Positions 8,615-17,617 are shown, counted from the first letter of the stretch. The stretch: 64,000 bases of DNA from Alcaligenaceae bacterium (GCA_947378965.1 CANCMG010000005.1:34604-98603); one strand, 5' to 3'. A program made the numbers and translations. The notes: generated by a model from the sequence alone, not told the origin.

Positions 8615-9804
8615 TGCTTTTCGCCAAGACTGGCTAAAAATTCTGCTTCAAGAAGTAAGGCGCCTTTGGTTACCACCCGTTCGCCACCATTCAGACCCTC
8701 GCCAATATAACTAAAGTCGACGCCTCGTTTAATCGGCTTCACTCTCCTAAGCGTAAAGTCGCCCACCGCTTGTTCGACAAAGACGTAGGTGTAAAGGCCG
8801 CGTGTAATTAACGCCTGGTTCGGCACACGCACCCCTTGGCCATCGGCTTGTAGTACCAAAGCGCGAACGAACATCTCAGGCAGTAGTTTTCTGTCTGGGT
8901 TATCGACCCGCGCGAGAATGTTGGCACGCCGAGTATTTGGATTGATGGTTTGGCCAAGCTGGATGATTGTTGCGGTAAACGTGTGGTCAGGGTAGGCATC
9001 GCTTTGGATAGAGACCAAGCTACCGAGTTTGACCTTACTCAATAAGGATTCTGGCAGATCAATGCTCACCCAGAGGCGCGTTGGGTCAGTCACGACAAAC
9101 AGAGGCGCTGTAAGATTGGGGCTAATTTCAAGGGCAGGGCTTGCAGTGCGTTCTGTGATCACTCCTTGCAGTGGGCTTGCTAGGCTCACTTGCTGACCGA
9201 CGATCTTCAACCCATGCGGGTTCAAATTTTTGATACGTTGCTCTGCACGTGCAGTTTCTGCTTGGGCTTGGGCATATTCAGCCTGCACGGCCTCCCAATC
9301 GCGGGTTGAAATCGCCTCACCTGGGACCAAGTCTTTTGCGCGTTTGGCCGCGAGTTGCTTGCGCTTTTCATCTGCGCGCGCTTTATTTAAATCGGCATAG
9401 GCCGTACCAAAGTCGGGTGAGTCAATGACTGCCAAGACTTGGCCTGGAGTGACGGCGTCGCCTGGCGCCGCTTTTAGTGCAAGAATACGCCCTGAAAAGC
9501 TCACACCAATTCTGGCTGTCACGTCTTCATCGTAAGCCACGCGTGCGCTGAGTTGTTCAGACAGGGGAATCGGCGCTAGAGGTAGACTTTGAGTTTGAAG
9601 CATGGCCAGTTGCGCAGCCCCAGCGACAAAGCGAATACTGCCCGATAGCTCTGCGTGAGCTTGCTGCGCTGACGCAGCAGGGGTTGGTATGTGTGCGATT
9701 TTGCTTGGGGAAAGGCTTAGCCAGCCCGCATAGGCTAAAGCCAAAAGCACAAGCAAACCCAATCCGATGCGTTTGCTTCTCTTGCTATCTGTAAAACGTG
9801 TCAA
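8611..9804 (-). CDS. RND membrane-fusion protein (CzcB/CusB type adaptor)
   Basis: 397 residues from a TTG at 9802-9804 that has AGGGG eight bases upstream. The frame stays open about 300 bp further, but that extension has no family similarity and no signal peptide at its end. The chosen start gives a short basic N-terminus, one membrane anchor (IGLGLLVLLALAYAGWLSL), the biotinyl-lipoyl hinge segments (ALKAAPGDAVTPGQVLAVIDSPD), a coiled-coil hairpin rich in A, K, E and Q (about residues 140-190), and a beta barrel (LPESLLSKVKLGSLVSIQSD). It links the RND pump to the outer-membrane channel. It is first gene of the operon, overlapping the pump by 4 bp. Confidence 0.9.
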   Translation of the reverse strand: MTRFTDSKRSKRIGLGLLVLLALAYAGWLSLSPSKIAHIPTPAASAQQAHAELSGSIRFVAGAAQLAMLQTQSLPLAPIPLSEQLSARVAYDEDVTARIGVSFSGRILALKAAPGDAVTPGQVLAVIDSPDFGTAYADLNKARADEKRKQLAAKRAKDLVPGEAISTRDWEAVQAEYAQAQAETARAEQRIKNLNPHGLKIVGQQVSLASPLQGVITERTASPALEISPNLTAPLFVVTDPTRLWVSIDLPESLLSKVKLGSLVSIQSDAYPDHTFTATIIQLGQTINPNTRRANILARVDNPDRKLLPEMFVRALVLQADGQGVRVPNQALITRGLYTYVFVEQAVGDFTLRRVKPIKRGVDFSYIGEGLNGGERVVTKGALLLEAEFLASLGEKQ

Positions 9805-10095
9805 AACAGTTACCCCTGTGATTGCCGCGCATTTTACAGAGAGCAACGGTGCATCATGGTTACGGTTTTGTAATGTTTCCACACTCAGATAGATCGCAAA
9901 AATTGCTGCGACGCACCATTGGTGATTTGCCTGTCCGTTGTTCACCTTTGGATCGGCTGTGTGTCTGTGAGAAGGCTCAGTCAAAACGCTCTGGAGTTGG
10001 GGCGACTCCGGCCTTACCCCTGTGCGATTGTTGTCAGACCTAAATGCAACGATAATCGGGGACAGTGAATCAAATAATAAAGACTGGAGAACACC

Positions 10096-11073
10096 ATGCA
10101 CTCTCAAGCTTTGCTGGCAAAACTATTGCTATCTGGCACCGTATTACTGTCTTTGAGCACGCCCGCGGCAGCGCAAGCCCCCAGCCCTAAAAACATCACC
10201 ATCATCGTGCCCTACGCGACCGGTGGCGCCACTGATATTGTTGCGCGTATGGTGGCACAGCAATTGGGTGCCCGGCTAGGGACTCCCGTGATCGTTGAAA
10301 ATCGCCAAGGCGGTGGCGGTGTAGTGGGCTGGAATAGCGCTGCACGCGCAAATCCAGACGGTAATACTTTGCTGGCGATGGAGATGTCTTATTCCATCTC
10401 GGCCGGTTTGACGCCCAATTTGCCGTATGACCCCAAAACAGCGTTTGTGCCGATTAACACGGCCGTGTCGGTCGGGCACGTGCTGGTGATTAATCCAGGT
10501 GTACCTGCAAAAAATATCAAAGAGTTGATTGCACTGGCCAAGGCTGAGCCCGGTAAATTAAATTTTGGCTCGGGTGGTACGGGCACTAACACGCACTTGG
10601 GGAGTGAGTTGTTAAAGGCCAAACTTGGGATTTCAATGACGCACGTCCCCTATCGCGGTGCCGGCGCTGTGCTGGCAGATTTGATGGCCGGTCAGGTACA
10701 GGTGTTGGTGAGTGCGGTCTCAACGGCCTTACCGTTGGTGCAAGGTGGGAAATTACGAGCTTTGATGATGATGTCCGATAAACGTTCAGACGTGTTGCCG
10801 GATGTTCCCACGGCAGCCGAAGAAGGTTTTCCGGGGCTCGAGATGAATTACTGGGTCGGATTTGCTGCCCCAAAAGGAACGCCTCAGGACGTGGTCAATA
10901 AGCTGAACCATGAAATCAACGCTGGTCTGCTGACACCCGAGTCGCTCAAGCGCTTAAAAGAGATGGCCTTTGTACCAGTGGCCAACACGCCCGCTCAAGC
11001 TGCTCAGCTACTCGACTCTGAAATCGCGCGTTGGTCAGAGCTGATCAAACAGCAAAATATCAAAGCCGAATAA
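10096..11073 (+). CDS. Bug/TctC-family periplasmic solute receptor
   Basis: 325 residues with a clear signal peptide ending AAAQA near residue 27 and CTGGAGA as Shine-Dalgarno sequence. The mature start NITIIVPYATGGATDIVAR and ENRQGGGGVVGWNSA are the family's ligand-proximal loops. The gene is divergent from the metal-efflux operon across 291 bp and convergent with the amidohydrolase that follows 14 bp later, so it is a single-gene unit. Its acid ligand is unknown. The GGGG turn replaces the more common GAGG/GASG turn seen in the other Bug proteins of this window. Confidence 0.93.
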   Translation: MHSQALLAKLLLSGTVLLSLSTPAAAQAPSPKNITIIVPYATGGATDIVARMVAQQLGARLGTPVIVENRQGGGGVVGWNSAARANPDGNTLLAMEMSYSISAGLTPNLPYDPKTAFVPINTAVSVGHVLVINPGVPAKNIKELIALAKAEPGKLNFGSGGTGTNTHLGSELLKAKLGISMTHVPYRGAGAVLADLMAGQVQVLVSAVSTALPLVQGGKLRALMMMSDKRSDVLPDVPTAAEEGFPGLEMNYWVGFAAPKGTPQDVVNKLNHEINAGLLTPESLKRLKEMAFVPVANTPAQAAQLLDSEIARWSELIKQQNIKAE

Positions 11074-11087
11074 CCGGTTCGAACTAG

Positions 11088-11927
11088 TCAGACCGCAAAA
11101 TTCCAGTTATAAATTTTTTGTAGCGAGCCACCCATCAGTTGGGTGCGCTCAGCATCGTTGAGTCTGTCGGTCAGGGTAAACGCCTCAACTCCTTGCTTGT
11201 AAGTCAACAATTCGACGGCACGCGTCCAGTCGGTTCCCCACATGCAGCGCTCTAAGCCATAGGCGTCAAAAATACGGGCAAGGGGATCCCAAATGTCGTC
11301 ATATGGAAACGCTTGATGAGACAGCGTGCAGGCACCGCTAATCTTGATCACAACATTTTCATGTTGCGCAAGGGCCAATACGGTTGGGAGTTCGCCAAAC
11401 GGGTTCGGCGGCGTAGGGGGCTCAAACGGTTGTTGTAAGCCCAAATGATCGATCACCAAGCGAGTGTTAGGGTTGCGAGCAGCAAGCGCTTTGGCTTGCT
11501 CAAGGCGGCCCCAGCAGAGCAGGTTCACCGGCAGTGAGTGACGTGCCGCAGCGGCCAGTACGCGATTAATGCCGGGATCTGCCGCATCTTCTGAGACACC
11601 TCGATTTAGCATAATACGAATTGCAACGGTGCCCTTGGTGGCGGCCCAGGCATCGATCGTGTCAACCACTGCTGGGTCAGAGGGATCAACGGGTTTGATC
11701 ACCCGAAAACGCTTGGGGTACTTAGCGTAGACCTCTAACGCGTAGCTTGGATCGAATTGATACATGGTAAAAACCGACACCAAAATCGCGGCATCCACGC
11801 CGACGGCATCCATGGCTGCGATCATGTCGTCGCCTGTGGCGGCAGCGGGGCCATGCAGCGTCGCTGCCCAAGGGCGGCCCGGATGGTTACGTTCGTAAGC
11901 GTGTACTTGAGAGTCGATCTTAATCAT
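11088..11927 (-). CDS. Amidohydrolase family 2 (PF04909) TIM-barrel hydrolase
   Basis: 279 residues beginning MIKIDSQVHAYERNHP, where D-x-x-x-H corresponds to the DxHxH metal motif at the end of barrel strand 1 but with only one histidine (H9). Further landmarks are NLLCWGRLEQ, LVIDHLGLQQPF (strand-end D-H), VVIKISGA and CMWGTDWTRAVE, the last carrying the catalytic aspartate. The family includes 2-pyrone-4,6-dicarboxylate lactonase and related dicarboxylate lactonases and decarboxylases, so a lactone or aromatic-breakdown substrate is plausible. GGAATAAACA precedes the ATG. It lies on the same strand as the flavin monooxygenase located upstream of it. Confidence 0.88.
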   Translation of the reverse strand: MIKIDSQVHAYERNHPGRPWAATLHGPAAATGDDMIAAMDAVGVDAAILVSVFTMYQFDPSYALEVYAKYPKRFRVIKPVDPSDPAVVDTIDAWAATKGTVAIRIMLNRGVSEDAADPGINRVLAAAARHSLPVNLLCWGRLEQAKALAARNPNTRLVIDHLGLQQPFEPPTPPNPFGELPTVLALAQHENVVIKISGACTLSHQAFPYDDIWDPLARIFDAYGLERCMWGTDWTRAVELLTYKQGVEAFTLTDRLNDAERTQLMGGSLQKIYNWNFAV

Positions 11928-12031
11928 TGTTTATTCCGTGAAAATCTGGCCGCGATGGTTAAAAAACAAAGTTCGGTTGTGAGGTAGCCGATATTCTCTA
12001 AGTGCAAAGAATCGTAGTAGAGAACGTCTTG

Positions 12032-12060
12032 AACGAGGCGAGCAAAAAACTCGACTCGTT
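12032..12060. repeat. Imperfect inverted repeat (hairpin) between monooxygenase and amidohydrolase
   Basis: Arms AACGAGGCGAG (12032-12042) and CTCGACTCGTT (12050-12060) pair with one mismatch around a 7-base loop. On the plus strand the hairpin is followed by a run of T, as in an intrinsic terminator, but no plus-strand gene ends here. On the minus strand, where the neighbouring genes are transcribed, the T run lies in the loop. It may reduce read-through from the monooxygenase gene or simply be an mRNA 3' stem. Confidence 0.5.
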
Positions 12061-12088
12061 TTTATGAACGGGCAGTTCTAAAACGTCA

Positions 12089-13861
12089 TCAAATCAGGCC
12101 CAGTTCTATCCCTTTAATTTGCAATGCGACATATTTTGAATAGATTCGAGCCTGCGCTAAGGCCCCACCCATAAACCATAGGCCTTCTTGTGGTGTACGC
12201 ACCCACATATTTGCGAGTTCGCCATTGGCCCCGATTCCCCAAACTTGTCCGACACGATCGGCAACTTCGTCACCCATCAGACGGCGTACCACCTCTTGTT
12301 GTGAGTAGTAGCCCGTCGCCAATACCAGTAGATCTGCCTTTTGAATGGTGCCGTCTTTCATGAGTGCGCCTTCTGGCACAAACTTCTCGATATCGTCATA
12401 TTGAAGCAAACCAATCTTGTGCTCGATGATGAGGTCAGAGCAACCAGCATTGAGATAATAGCCACCACCGCGGCGGCGATATTTCATCTGATGACCACTT
12501 TCATCTTCGCCCAAGTCGTACTTGAAGCCACGCGCCTTGAGTGCGGCGATTAAGTCTTTATCTAGTTCAACCATGCGTTTGGCCGAGGCTTGATATGCAC
12601 GAATCAGCAAAGGGTAAGTCGTGGCGGTGGCAATCAGATCGCAATCTGCTACAGATGGCCCCTCTTCATAGAGCGCGTAATTCAGTTTGGCACTTGGGTC
12701 GATACTCACAACTGTGGTCGAGCCTCGTTGAATGATGCTGGTGTCAGCCCCATTGCTGTATAAGTCTTGCGCAATATCGTGGCCGCTGTTGCCAGTGCCC
12801 AGTACCAAGGCTTTTTTACCGCGCCAGGCGACACCACTTTTAAAGCCATGTGAATGAAACTTTTCGCCCGCAAAATCCTTCAGACCAGGTAAGTCTGGGA
12901 CGCGTGCAATGCCACTTGTGCCATTTGAAAAAATGACATGACGCGGATGCATCACCCTTTCACTGCCGTCAGCGCGTTTGAGCGTCACCGTCCACCGTTT
13001 GGTGTTTGAATCAAAGCTGCCCTTGGTCATTTCAGTCCCGGCCCAGCAATTTAACTCCATGGCCTCAGCGTACATTTCAAGCCAGTTGCCCAGCATGTCT
13101 TTAGGCACATATTTGGGATAATTTGGCGGGAAAGGCATGTATGGCAAGTCATTGACGTGGACTTGATTATGCAAGGCCAAAGAGTGATAACGGACTCTCC
13201 AGTTGTCGCCAATCCTTGGATATTTGTCGACCACGAGTGTGTCGATCTTGAGTTGTTTGAGGCGCGCAGCAACCGACAGGCCATTTTGACCCCCGCCCAC
13301 CACAAGCACGACAGGGTCGCGATCTTCAAAGGCACGTTCTATTGTGCGCTGATCTAGCCAGTTGGTGCCACCAAAGTTTCGCGAATAGGCATCACCGCTT
13401 GGGCGGTTGGCGCCAATCTGTTCTTCGTGACCTTTCAATTCATCAAGCGTGGTGAGCAGCACCCACGCTTGCTCAGGATTGCTTGTTAATAGACGTAAGA
13501 CTCCGTGACCACGCCCGAGTGCGGTTTCAAACTTGAAGATCGCTTCGATGACCTCGATGCCTAAACGACGCACTTTGCGGGGTGCGGTGCGTTCTTTTGC
13601 CAGAACAAAGTTGCTCGCTTGCACCTTGGTTTGAGCGCTTGTTAGAAAATTGGCGATCTCCTGCGCGCCCGCCGCTGGGCGCAGTGTCCACGAAAAAGCC
13701 AAGATATCGCGGTAATGACATTCGGGGGCGAACAAGGCCGCCAATCCACTGACTTCGCCTAGCTGGAGCCGAGACTCAAAGCTTTTAAGCCATTGTGCTG
13801 CTGCAGTGTGCAAGTCTTCAGGAGTATTCAGGGCTAGCGCTGATAGGGTCGTGTCATTCAT
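12089..13861 (-). CDS. Flavin-containing monooxygenase with N-terminal NTF2/SnoaL-like domain
   Basis: 590 residues. Residues about 1-150 look like an NTF2/SnoaL-like cone-shaped domain (W24-F28 start, then ALFAPECHYRDILAFSW). Residues 185-590 are a class B flavoprotein monooxygenase: FAD-binding VGGGQNG at 188-194, NADPH-binding GTGNSG at 355-360, and FHSHGFKSG at 335-343 in place of the FMO fingerprint FxGxxxHxxx. The enzyme is expected to hydroxylate or Baeyer-Villiger-oxidise a small organic compound with O2 and NADPH. GAGAC precedes the ATG. It is divergent from the alpha/beta hydrolase, which could act on the product; that coupling is inference. Confidence 0.92.
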   Translation of the reverse strand: MNDTTLSALALNTPEDLHTAAAQWLKSFESRLQLGEVSGLAALFAPECHYRDILAFSWTLRPAAGAQEIANFLTSAQTKVQASNFVLAKERTAPRKVRRLGIEVIEAIFKFETALGRGHGVLRLLTSNPEQAWVLLTTLDELKGHEEQIGANRPSGDAYSRNFGGTNWLDQRTIERAFEDRDPVVLVVGGGQNGLSVAARLKQLKIDTLVVDKYPRIGDNWRVRYHSLALHNQVHVNDLPYMPFPPNYPKYVPKDMLGNWLEMYAEAMELNCWAGTEMTKGSFDSNTKRWTVTLKRADGSERVMHPRHVIFSNGTSGIARVPDLPGLKDFAGEKFHSHGFKSGVAWRGKKALVLGTGNSGHDIAQDLYSNGADTSIIQRGSTTVVSIDPSAKLNYALYEEGPSVADCDLIATATTYPLLIRAYQASAKRMVELDKDLIAALKARGFKYDLGEDESGHQMKYRRRGGGYYLNAGCSDLIIEHKIGLLQYDDIEKFVPEGALMKDGTIQKADLLVLATGYYSQQEVVRRLMGDEVADRVGQVWGIGANGELANMWVRTPQEGLWFMGGALAQARIYSKYVALQIKGIELGLI

Positions 13862-13961
13862 GTGTGTTGTCTCGTGTGATGAGCGATTTTGGGTTCGCTT
13901 CGGTGTAGTTTTAGTTTAATCTTACCTTAACAAATTTTATTCCTCTAGCCACCGTAAAAAA

Positions 13962-15110
13962 ATGATGACTCCCCTTAGCCCTTCTGTGTTGCCGGCCGGC
14001 GTTCGCTCCAGATTCATCCACGATGTGAACGGCATCACTTTTCATGCGCTCGAAGCGGGTTTTGAGACCCCAGGACGTCAATTGGTGCTGCTGTTGCATG
14101 GTTTTCCTGAGTTGGCATACAGCTGGCGCAAGGTGATGGCTCCGCTCGCCGCTGCCGGATATCACGTGATTGCACCCGATGTGAGGGGGTATGGGCGAAG
14201 TGGTGGCACTGAGGTTAAGCACTCTGACGACATGCGCCCCTTTGGCTCACTGAACAAGATTAACGACATGCTGGCACTGGTGTCGGCCTTAGGTTACCGC
14301 TCGGTTGCTGGGGTGTTTGGTCACGACCAAGGCTCGCCTTTAGCGGGTTGGTGCGCCTTGACCCGCCCCGATGTGTTTAAGTCGGTCATTTTGATGAGCT
14401 CGCCATTTAGGGGGGCGCCCGAATCCTTGCCTTTTAATACTGTAAACGTACCGGCCCCCGCAACGCCTGTCGTGCGTATCCACGAAGACCTCGCGCGCCT
14501 GACACCGCCACGCAAATACTACATGAAGTATTACACCCAGCCAGAGGCGAACGACAATATCTGGCACCCTAAACAAGGCCTGCATGCCTTTTTGCGTGCG
14601 TACTATCACATGAAAAGTGCTGACTGGGTGGCTAATCAGCCGTTTCCTTTAACCGCGCTGATCGCAAGCGAGTGGGAGAAACTTCCTCGCTATTACGTAA
14701 TGGACTTGGATAAAGATATGGCCGAGTCGGTGGCCCCAGAGATGCCGACCGCGCAAGAGATTGCGGCCTGCCATTGGCTCACTGACGCTGAACTTAGCGT
14801 TTACAGCGAAGAGTATGGTCGCACTGGTTTTCAGGGTGGTTTGCAGGGCTATCGAATAGGTGGTCTCGATCAAGAACTAAAAATCTTTGCTGGCCGCACA
14901 ATCGATGTGCCGTCATTATTTATTGGTGGAAAAAGTGACTGGGGCGTGTATCAAACACCCGGTGGGCTTGAGTCTGTCGAGCAGACCCTGACCACGCAAT
15001 ATAAAGGCACAGTGCTGGTTGAGGGCGCAGGCCACTGGGTGCAACAAGAACAACCTGAGAAAGTCAGTCAGATTTTTATTGATTTTTTAAGGGCTTCGCT
15101 GTCGCACTAA
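13962..15110 (+). CDS. Alpha/beta hydrolase, epoxide-hydrolase type
   Basis: 382 residues. HGFP at 46-49 supplies the oxyanion-hole motif, the nucleophile elbow is GHDQGS with D122 (aspartate as in epoxide hydrolases and haloalkane dehalogenases rather than serine), and the catalytic histidine is H358 in GAGHWVQQEQP. APDVRGYGRS is the classic strand-4/helix segment. A cap domain fills about residues 150-300. It starts at the first of two adjacent ATG codons; the Shine-Dalgarno sequence is weak. It is divergent from the monooxygenase and convergent with the MFS gene, overlapping its end by 24 bp. A role in ring or epoxide opening fits the context. Confidence 0.88.
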   Translation: MMTPLSPSVLPAGVRSRFIHDVNGITFHALEAGFETPGRQLVLLLHGFPELAYSWRKVMAPLAAAGYHVIAPDVRGYGRSGGTEVKHSDDMRPFGSLNKINDMLALVSALGYRSVAGVFGHDQGSPLAGWCALTRPDVFKSVILMSSPFRGAPESLPFNTVNVPAPATPVVRIHEDLARLTPPRKYYMKYYTQPEANDNIWHPKQGLHAFLRAYYHMKSADWVANQPFPLTALIASEWEKLPRYYVMDLDKDMAESVAPEMPTAQEIAACHWLTDAELSVYSEEYGRTGFQGGLQGYRIGGLDQELKIFAGRTIDVPSLFIGGKSDWGVYQTPGGLESVEQTLTTQYKGTVLVEGAGHWVQQEQPEKVSQIFIDFLRASLSH

Positions 15111-16262
15111 GGCAATACCCACCAGCAGCGCCGGTATCGAGCAAACGACAAAGCCTAAGCTATAACTATTGCTTAGGCCCAATAAGATTGAAAAGACTGT
15201 TGGGGCGGTGAGCGCGCCAAGTTGACCAAAGGATAAGACGCCGCCGGTCACGGCCCCTCGCATCCCCTCAGGCGCAGCATTTGCGGTTTCGGCTAGTAAG
15301 ATGCCATGCCAAGATAGTGCGGTAGCGCTTATGATGGCCGCAATGGTTCCAACTAAAATCGTTGACCAACCGCTGTTGCATAGACTGAGCAAGACCATGC
15401 TGACCGCCATGCCAAACGCTAACGTGGCCATGACTAAGCGCGGTTGAATGTAGCCGCTGCCCAGCAACCCCCAAACAATACGACCAGGCACCGCAATAGC
15501 GACTGCGGTCGAGAAAACAAATCCGGCTGCCACCAGGGTATAGCCTAGCGACGTGAGGTACACCACAAAATAGACCGTAAAAATAGTTTGAGCGGCATTA
15601 AACGCGAAGCAGGTAAAGGCCATGTTACGAAGTGCTTTAGTGCCCACCACCGATTTCAGCGTGGTAGAAAAATCCGACAAGTGAAAAGTGCGTGTGGCGA
15701 TGCGATCATCGTCGAAGAGTTTTCGTAGTGGTTGCAGCATGACCGTAAACACAAGGCAAGCAAGCGTTGCAAACAGCATGGTGTAGTGCCAGTTAAAGGC
15801 TTCGGTGAGTTGAGGTCCTAGCAATCCAGCCAGAAGCAGGCCAGCCGGGACTGCAGTTTGTTTGAGCGAAAAAACCAAGGGCATATAGCGCGGGGGCGAC
15901 ACTCGGCCAAGTAGGTGCGAGCTTGAGGGGGTAGACACGGCAGCACCGCCACCACCGATAAGAGCCGAAAGCACGAGCATCAGCGGCGTGCCAAGGGTTG
16001 CTAAAGCCATGCCGAGCGCCAGCATGATCAACGCGACTTGGCTCATTCTTAATGCGCCATAGCGAATAATGAAGCTGCCACATCCCAACTGGGTGGCCAA
16101 CGATGCGACCGCGCTGATCGAGAAATACACGCCGATCCAGGCTGAATCGAGCATCAGGTCCGCAATCATGGCGGGGGCAAGCACGGCGGGTAAGGCTCGC
16201 CCGAGTGCAATAAAGGTCTGTTGAAAAAACATTGCCCCAAGGGCAAGTAAGAGATGTTTCAC
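15087..16262 (-). CDS. MFS transporter
   Basis: 391 residues starting at GTG (16260-16262). The chain is a series of hydrophobic segments consistent with 11-12 transmembrane helices, with the MFS-like loop after helix 2 (FIIRYGALRMSQVAL) and SSSHLLGRVSPPRYMPLVFSLKQTAVPAGLLLAG in the helix 4-5 region, where R and Q are typical of organic-anion permeases. It has no cytoplasmic insert. Its 3' end overlaps the alpha/beta hydrolase gene by 24 bp in convergent orientation. The upstream 305-bp region holds the 24-bp repeat array, which separates it from the Bug gene. Substrate unknown. Confidence 0.85.
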   Translation of the reverse strand: MKHLLLALGAMFFQQTFIALGRALPAVLAPAMIADLMLDSAWIGVYFSISAVASLATQLGCGSFIIRYGALRMSQVALIMLALGMALATLGTPLMLVLSALIGGGGAAVSTPSSSHLLGRVSPPRYMPLVFSLKQTAVPAGLLLAGLLGPQLTEAFNWHYTMLFATLACLVFTVMLQPLRKLFDDDRIATRTFHLSDFSTTLKSVVGTKALRNMAFTCFAFNAAQTIFTVYFVVYLTSLGYTLVAAGFVFSTAVAIAVPGRIVWGLLGSGYIQPRLVMATLAFGMAVSMVLLSLCNSGWSTILVGTIAAIISATALSWHGILLAETANAAPEGMRGAVTGGVLSFGQLGALTAPTVFSILLGLSNSYSLGFVVCSIPALLVGIALVRQRSP

Positions 16263-16419
16263 AAGGCTGCAGCGTTAAGGTTAATGAACAGAGTGTACGA
16301 CTTTAAAAAGTGGGCTTGCGTAATCTTCTGTTGCAACGCACAAAATTGAGAACAAAGGGGCGCTCGCAACGGCGAATTGAATGCACGACTAAAGAGTAAC
16401 TGCCAAGCGATCCGCGAAA

Positions 16420-16585
16420 CGACGTTTAAGGTAACGTCCTTACCGATGCTTAAGGTAACGTCCTTACGACGCTTCAGGGTACGTCCTTACGACGCTTAAG
16501 GTAACGTCCTTACCGATGCTTAAGGCAACGTCCTTATCGGCGCTTAAGGCAACGTCCTTATCGACGTTTAAGGCGCTGTCCTGAT
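16420..16585 (-). repeat. Seven-copy 23/24-bp tandem repeat starting at a stop codon
   Basis: In the sense of the Bug gene the units are ATCAGGACAGCGCCTTAA-type, then six downstream copies of consensus RTAAGGACGTTRCCTTAAGC plus three to four bases. Lengths are 24, 24, 24, 23, 23, 24 and 24 bp, 166 bp in total with no spacers. The first unit contains the last four sense codons and the TAA stop of the Bug receptor gene (16568-16570), and every unit keeps CCTKAA. Each unit can also form a small hairpin (TAAGG/CCTTA arms, 6-base loop). The remaining region from 16263 to 16419, up to the start of the MFS gene, shows no gene or other structure. Confidence 0.95.
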
Positions 16586-17551
16586 ATTTGCAATCTTGAC
16601 CAATTGGCTCAGCCGCTCAATGTCGGCGTCGATCAAAGAAGAAAAATATTCAGGGCTCCCGCCATCGATCTCAAGACCCAGAGCAGTAAAACGCTCTTTT
16701 ATATCTACTCTTTGCAGAATCTCGTTGAAATCGAGGTTGAGCTTGCTGATGATTGAGGGGGGTGTAGCGGCTGGCACAGATACGCCGAACCAAATCTTGT
16801 CGTTGAAGTCACGCACGCCTTGTTCGGCCATGGTTGGAATATTTGGAAACGCCGCCAGGCGTACCTGACTTGAGACGCCAAGCACCTTCAGCTTGTTTGC
16901 GTCAAGTAAGGCAAAGATGGATGCAGGTGTGGTGAAAATAAGTGATATTTGTCCTCCAACCACGTCTGCAACGGCCGGCGCTGCGCCCTTGTAAGGAATG
17001 TGTCGAATCTCAACACTCGCCGCTCGATTAAAAAGTTCAAGGGCAAAGTGGCTGCTGCCACCCGAGCCAGAGGAGCCTCCGGTTAACACGCCAGGACTCG
17101 CTGTAGCGAGCGCGATTAACTCAGTGACGGTTGACGCGGCAAAGTCTTGTCGCGTGCTCAGCATCAAAGGCGCAGACCCTAGCAAAATAACGTGAGCAAA
17201 ATCACGATTCGAGTAGGCTGAGTGTTGATTTAAAACGTACTGAATCGCGTTAGACCCTGGATTGGTCATGAGCAGCGTGTAGCCATCGGCGGCGGCGTGC
17301 GCCACCAGGCTCGCGCCGATCGTACCCCCAGCCCCAGCACGATTTTCGATGACGATTGGTTGCCCCCACTTTTGCGATAATTTTTGCGCGAGCAGTCGTG
17401 CGACGACGTCGTTTGACGCACCTGCAGAGTAAGGAATGATCCAACGAACCGGTTTGACTGGAAAGTCTTGCGCGGTCGCCGTGTGCAAAATGCACCCCAG
17501 TGACAATGCTGTTAAAGAAATCAGTCGCCGATAACAATTTGAACGAATCAT
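16568..17551 (-). CDS. Bug/TctC-family periplasmic solute receptor
   Basis: 327 residues from the ATG at 17549-17551. The frame continues upstream to 17641, but the shorter form begins MIRSNCYRRLISLTALSLG, a proper signal peptide, and leaves room for the palindrome and divergent promoters. Family loops are VRWIIPYSAGASNDVVAR, ENRAGAGGTIG and HIPYKGAAPAVADVVGGQ. The C-terminus (NIRTAP) is encoded by the first copy of the 24-bp repeat array, so the end of the protein has either been captured by, or has seeded, the array. Divergent from another Bug gene at 17686. The Shine-Dalgarno sequence is weak at both candidate starts. Confidence 0.88.
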   Translation of the reverse strand: MIRSNCYRRLISLTALSLGCILHTATAQDFPVKPVRWIIPYSAGASNDVVARLLAQKLSQKWGQPIVIENRAGAGGTIGASLVAHAAADGYTLLMTNPGSNAIQYVLNQHSAYSNRDFAHVILLGSAPLMLSTRQDFAASTVTELIALATASPGVLTGGSSGSGGSSHFALELFNRAASVEIRHIPYKGAAPAVADVVGGQISLIFTTPASIFALLDANKLKVLGVSSQVRLAAFPNIPTMAEQGVRDFNDKIWFGVSVPAATPPSIISKLNLDFNEILQRVDIKERFTALGLEIDGGSPEYFSSLIDADIERLSQLVKIANIRTAP

Positions 17552-17597
17552 TGCCAGAATTAGTTTTTGTTTGATTGTGCTCTTGTGGTACGCTTTT

Positions 17598-17617
17598 GAG
17601 AGTGTACGCGCACTCTC
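17598..17617. promoter_or_regulatory. Perfect 7-bp palindromic arms, possible operator between divergent Bug genes
   Basis: GAGAGTG (17598-17604) and CACTCTC (17611-17617) are perfect inverted arms separated by TACGCG. The site lies 47 bp upstream of the chosen start at 17551 and 69 bp upstream of the ATG at 17686, in the middle of the shared intergenic region of two divergent receptor genes. That position suits a dimeric repressor or activator controlling both. No regulator gene is adjacent. Binding is inference. Confidence 0.45.

Noticed and set aside
5528..8627. Many long open frames opposite or beside the RND gene
   Set aside because: They follow the codon pattern of the large coding gene on the other strand and show no recognisable domain.
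9805..10107. Longer N-terminus of the membrane-fusion protein
   Set aside because: The extension has no adaptor-family similarity, would precede the membrane anchor by over 100 residues, and a TTG with AGGGG fits well at 9804.
12032..12060. Terminator for a plus-strand transcript
   Set aside because: No plus-strand gene ends there; kept only as an inverted repeat.
16420..16585. 24-bp repeats considered as a CRISPR array
   Set aside because: Units are contiguous with no spacers, period 23-24 bp, and there are no cas genes.
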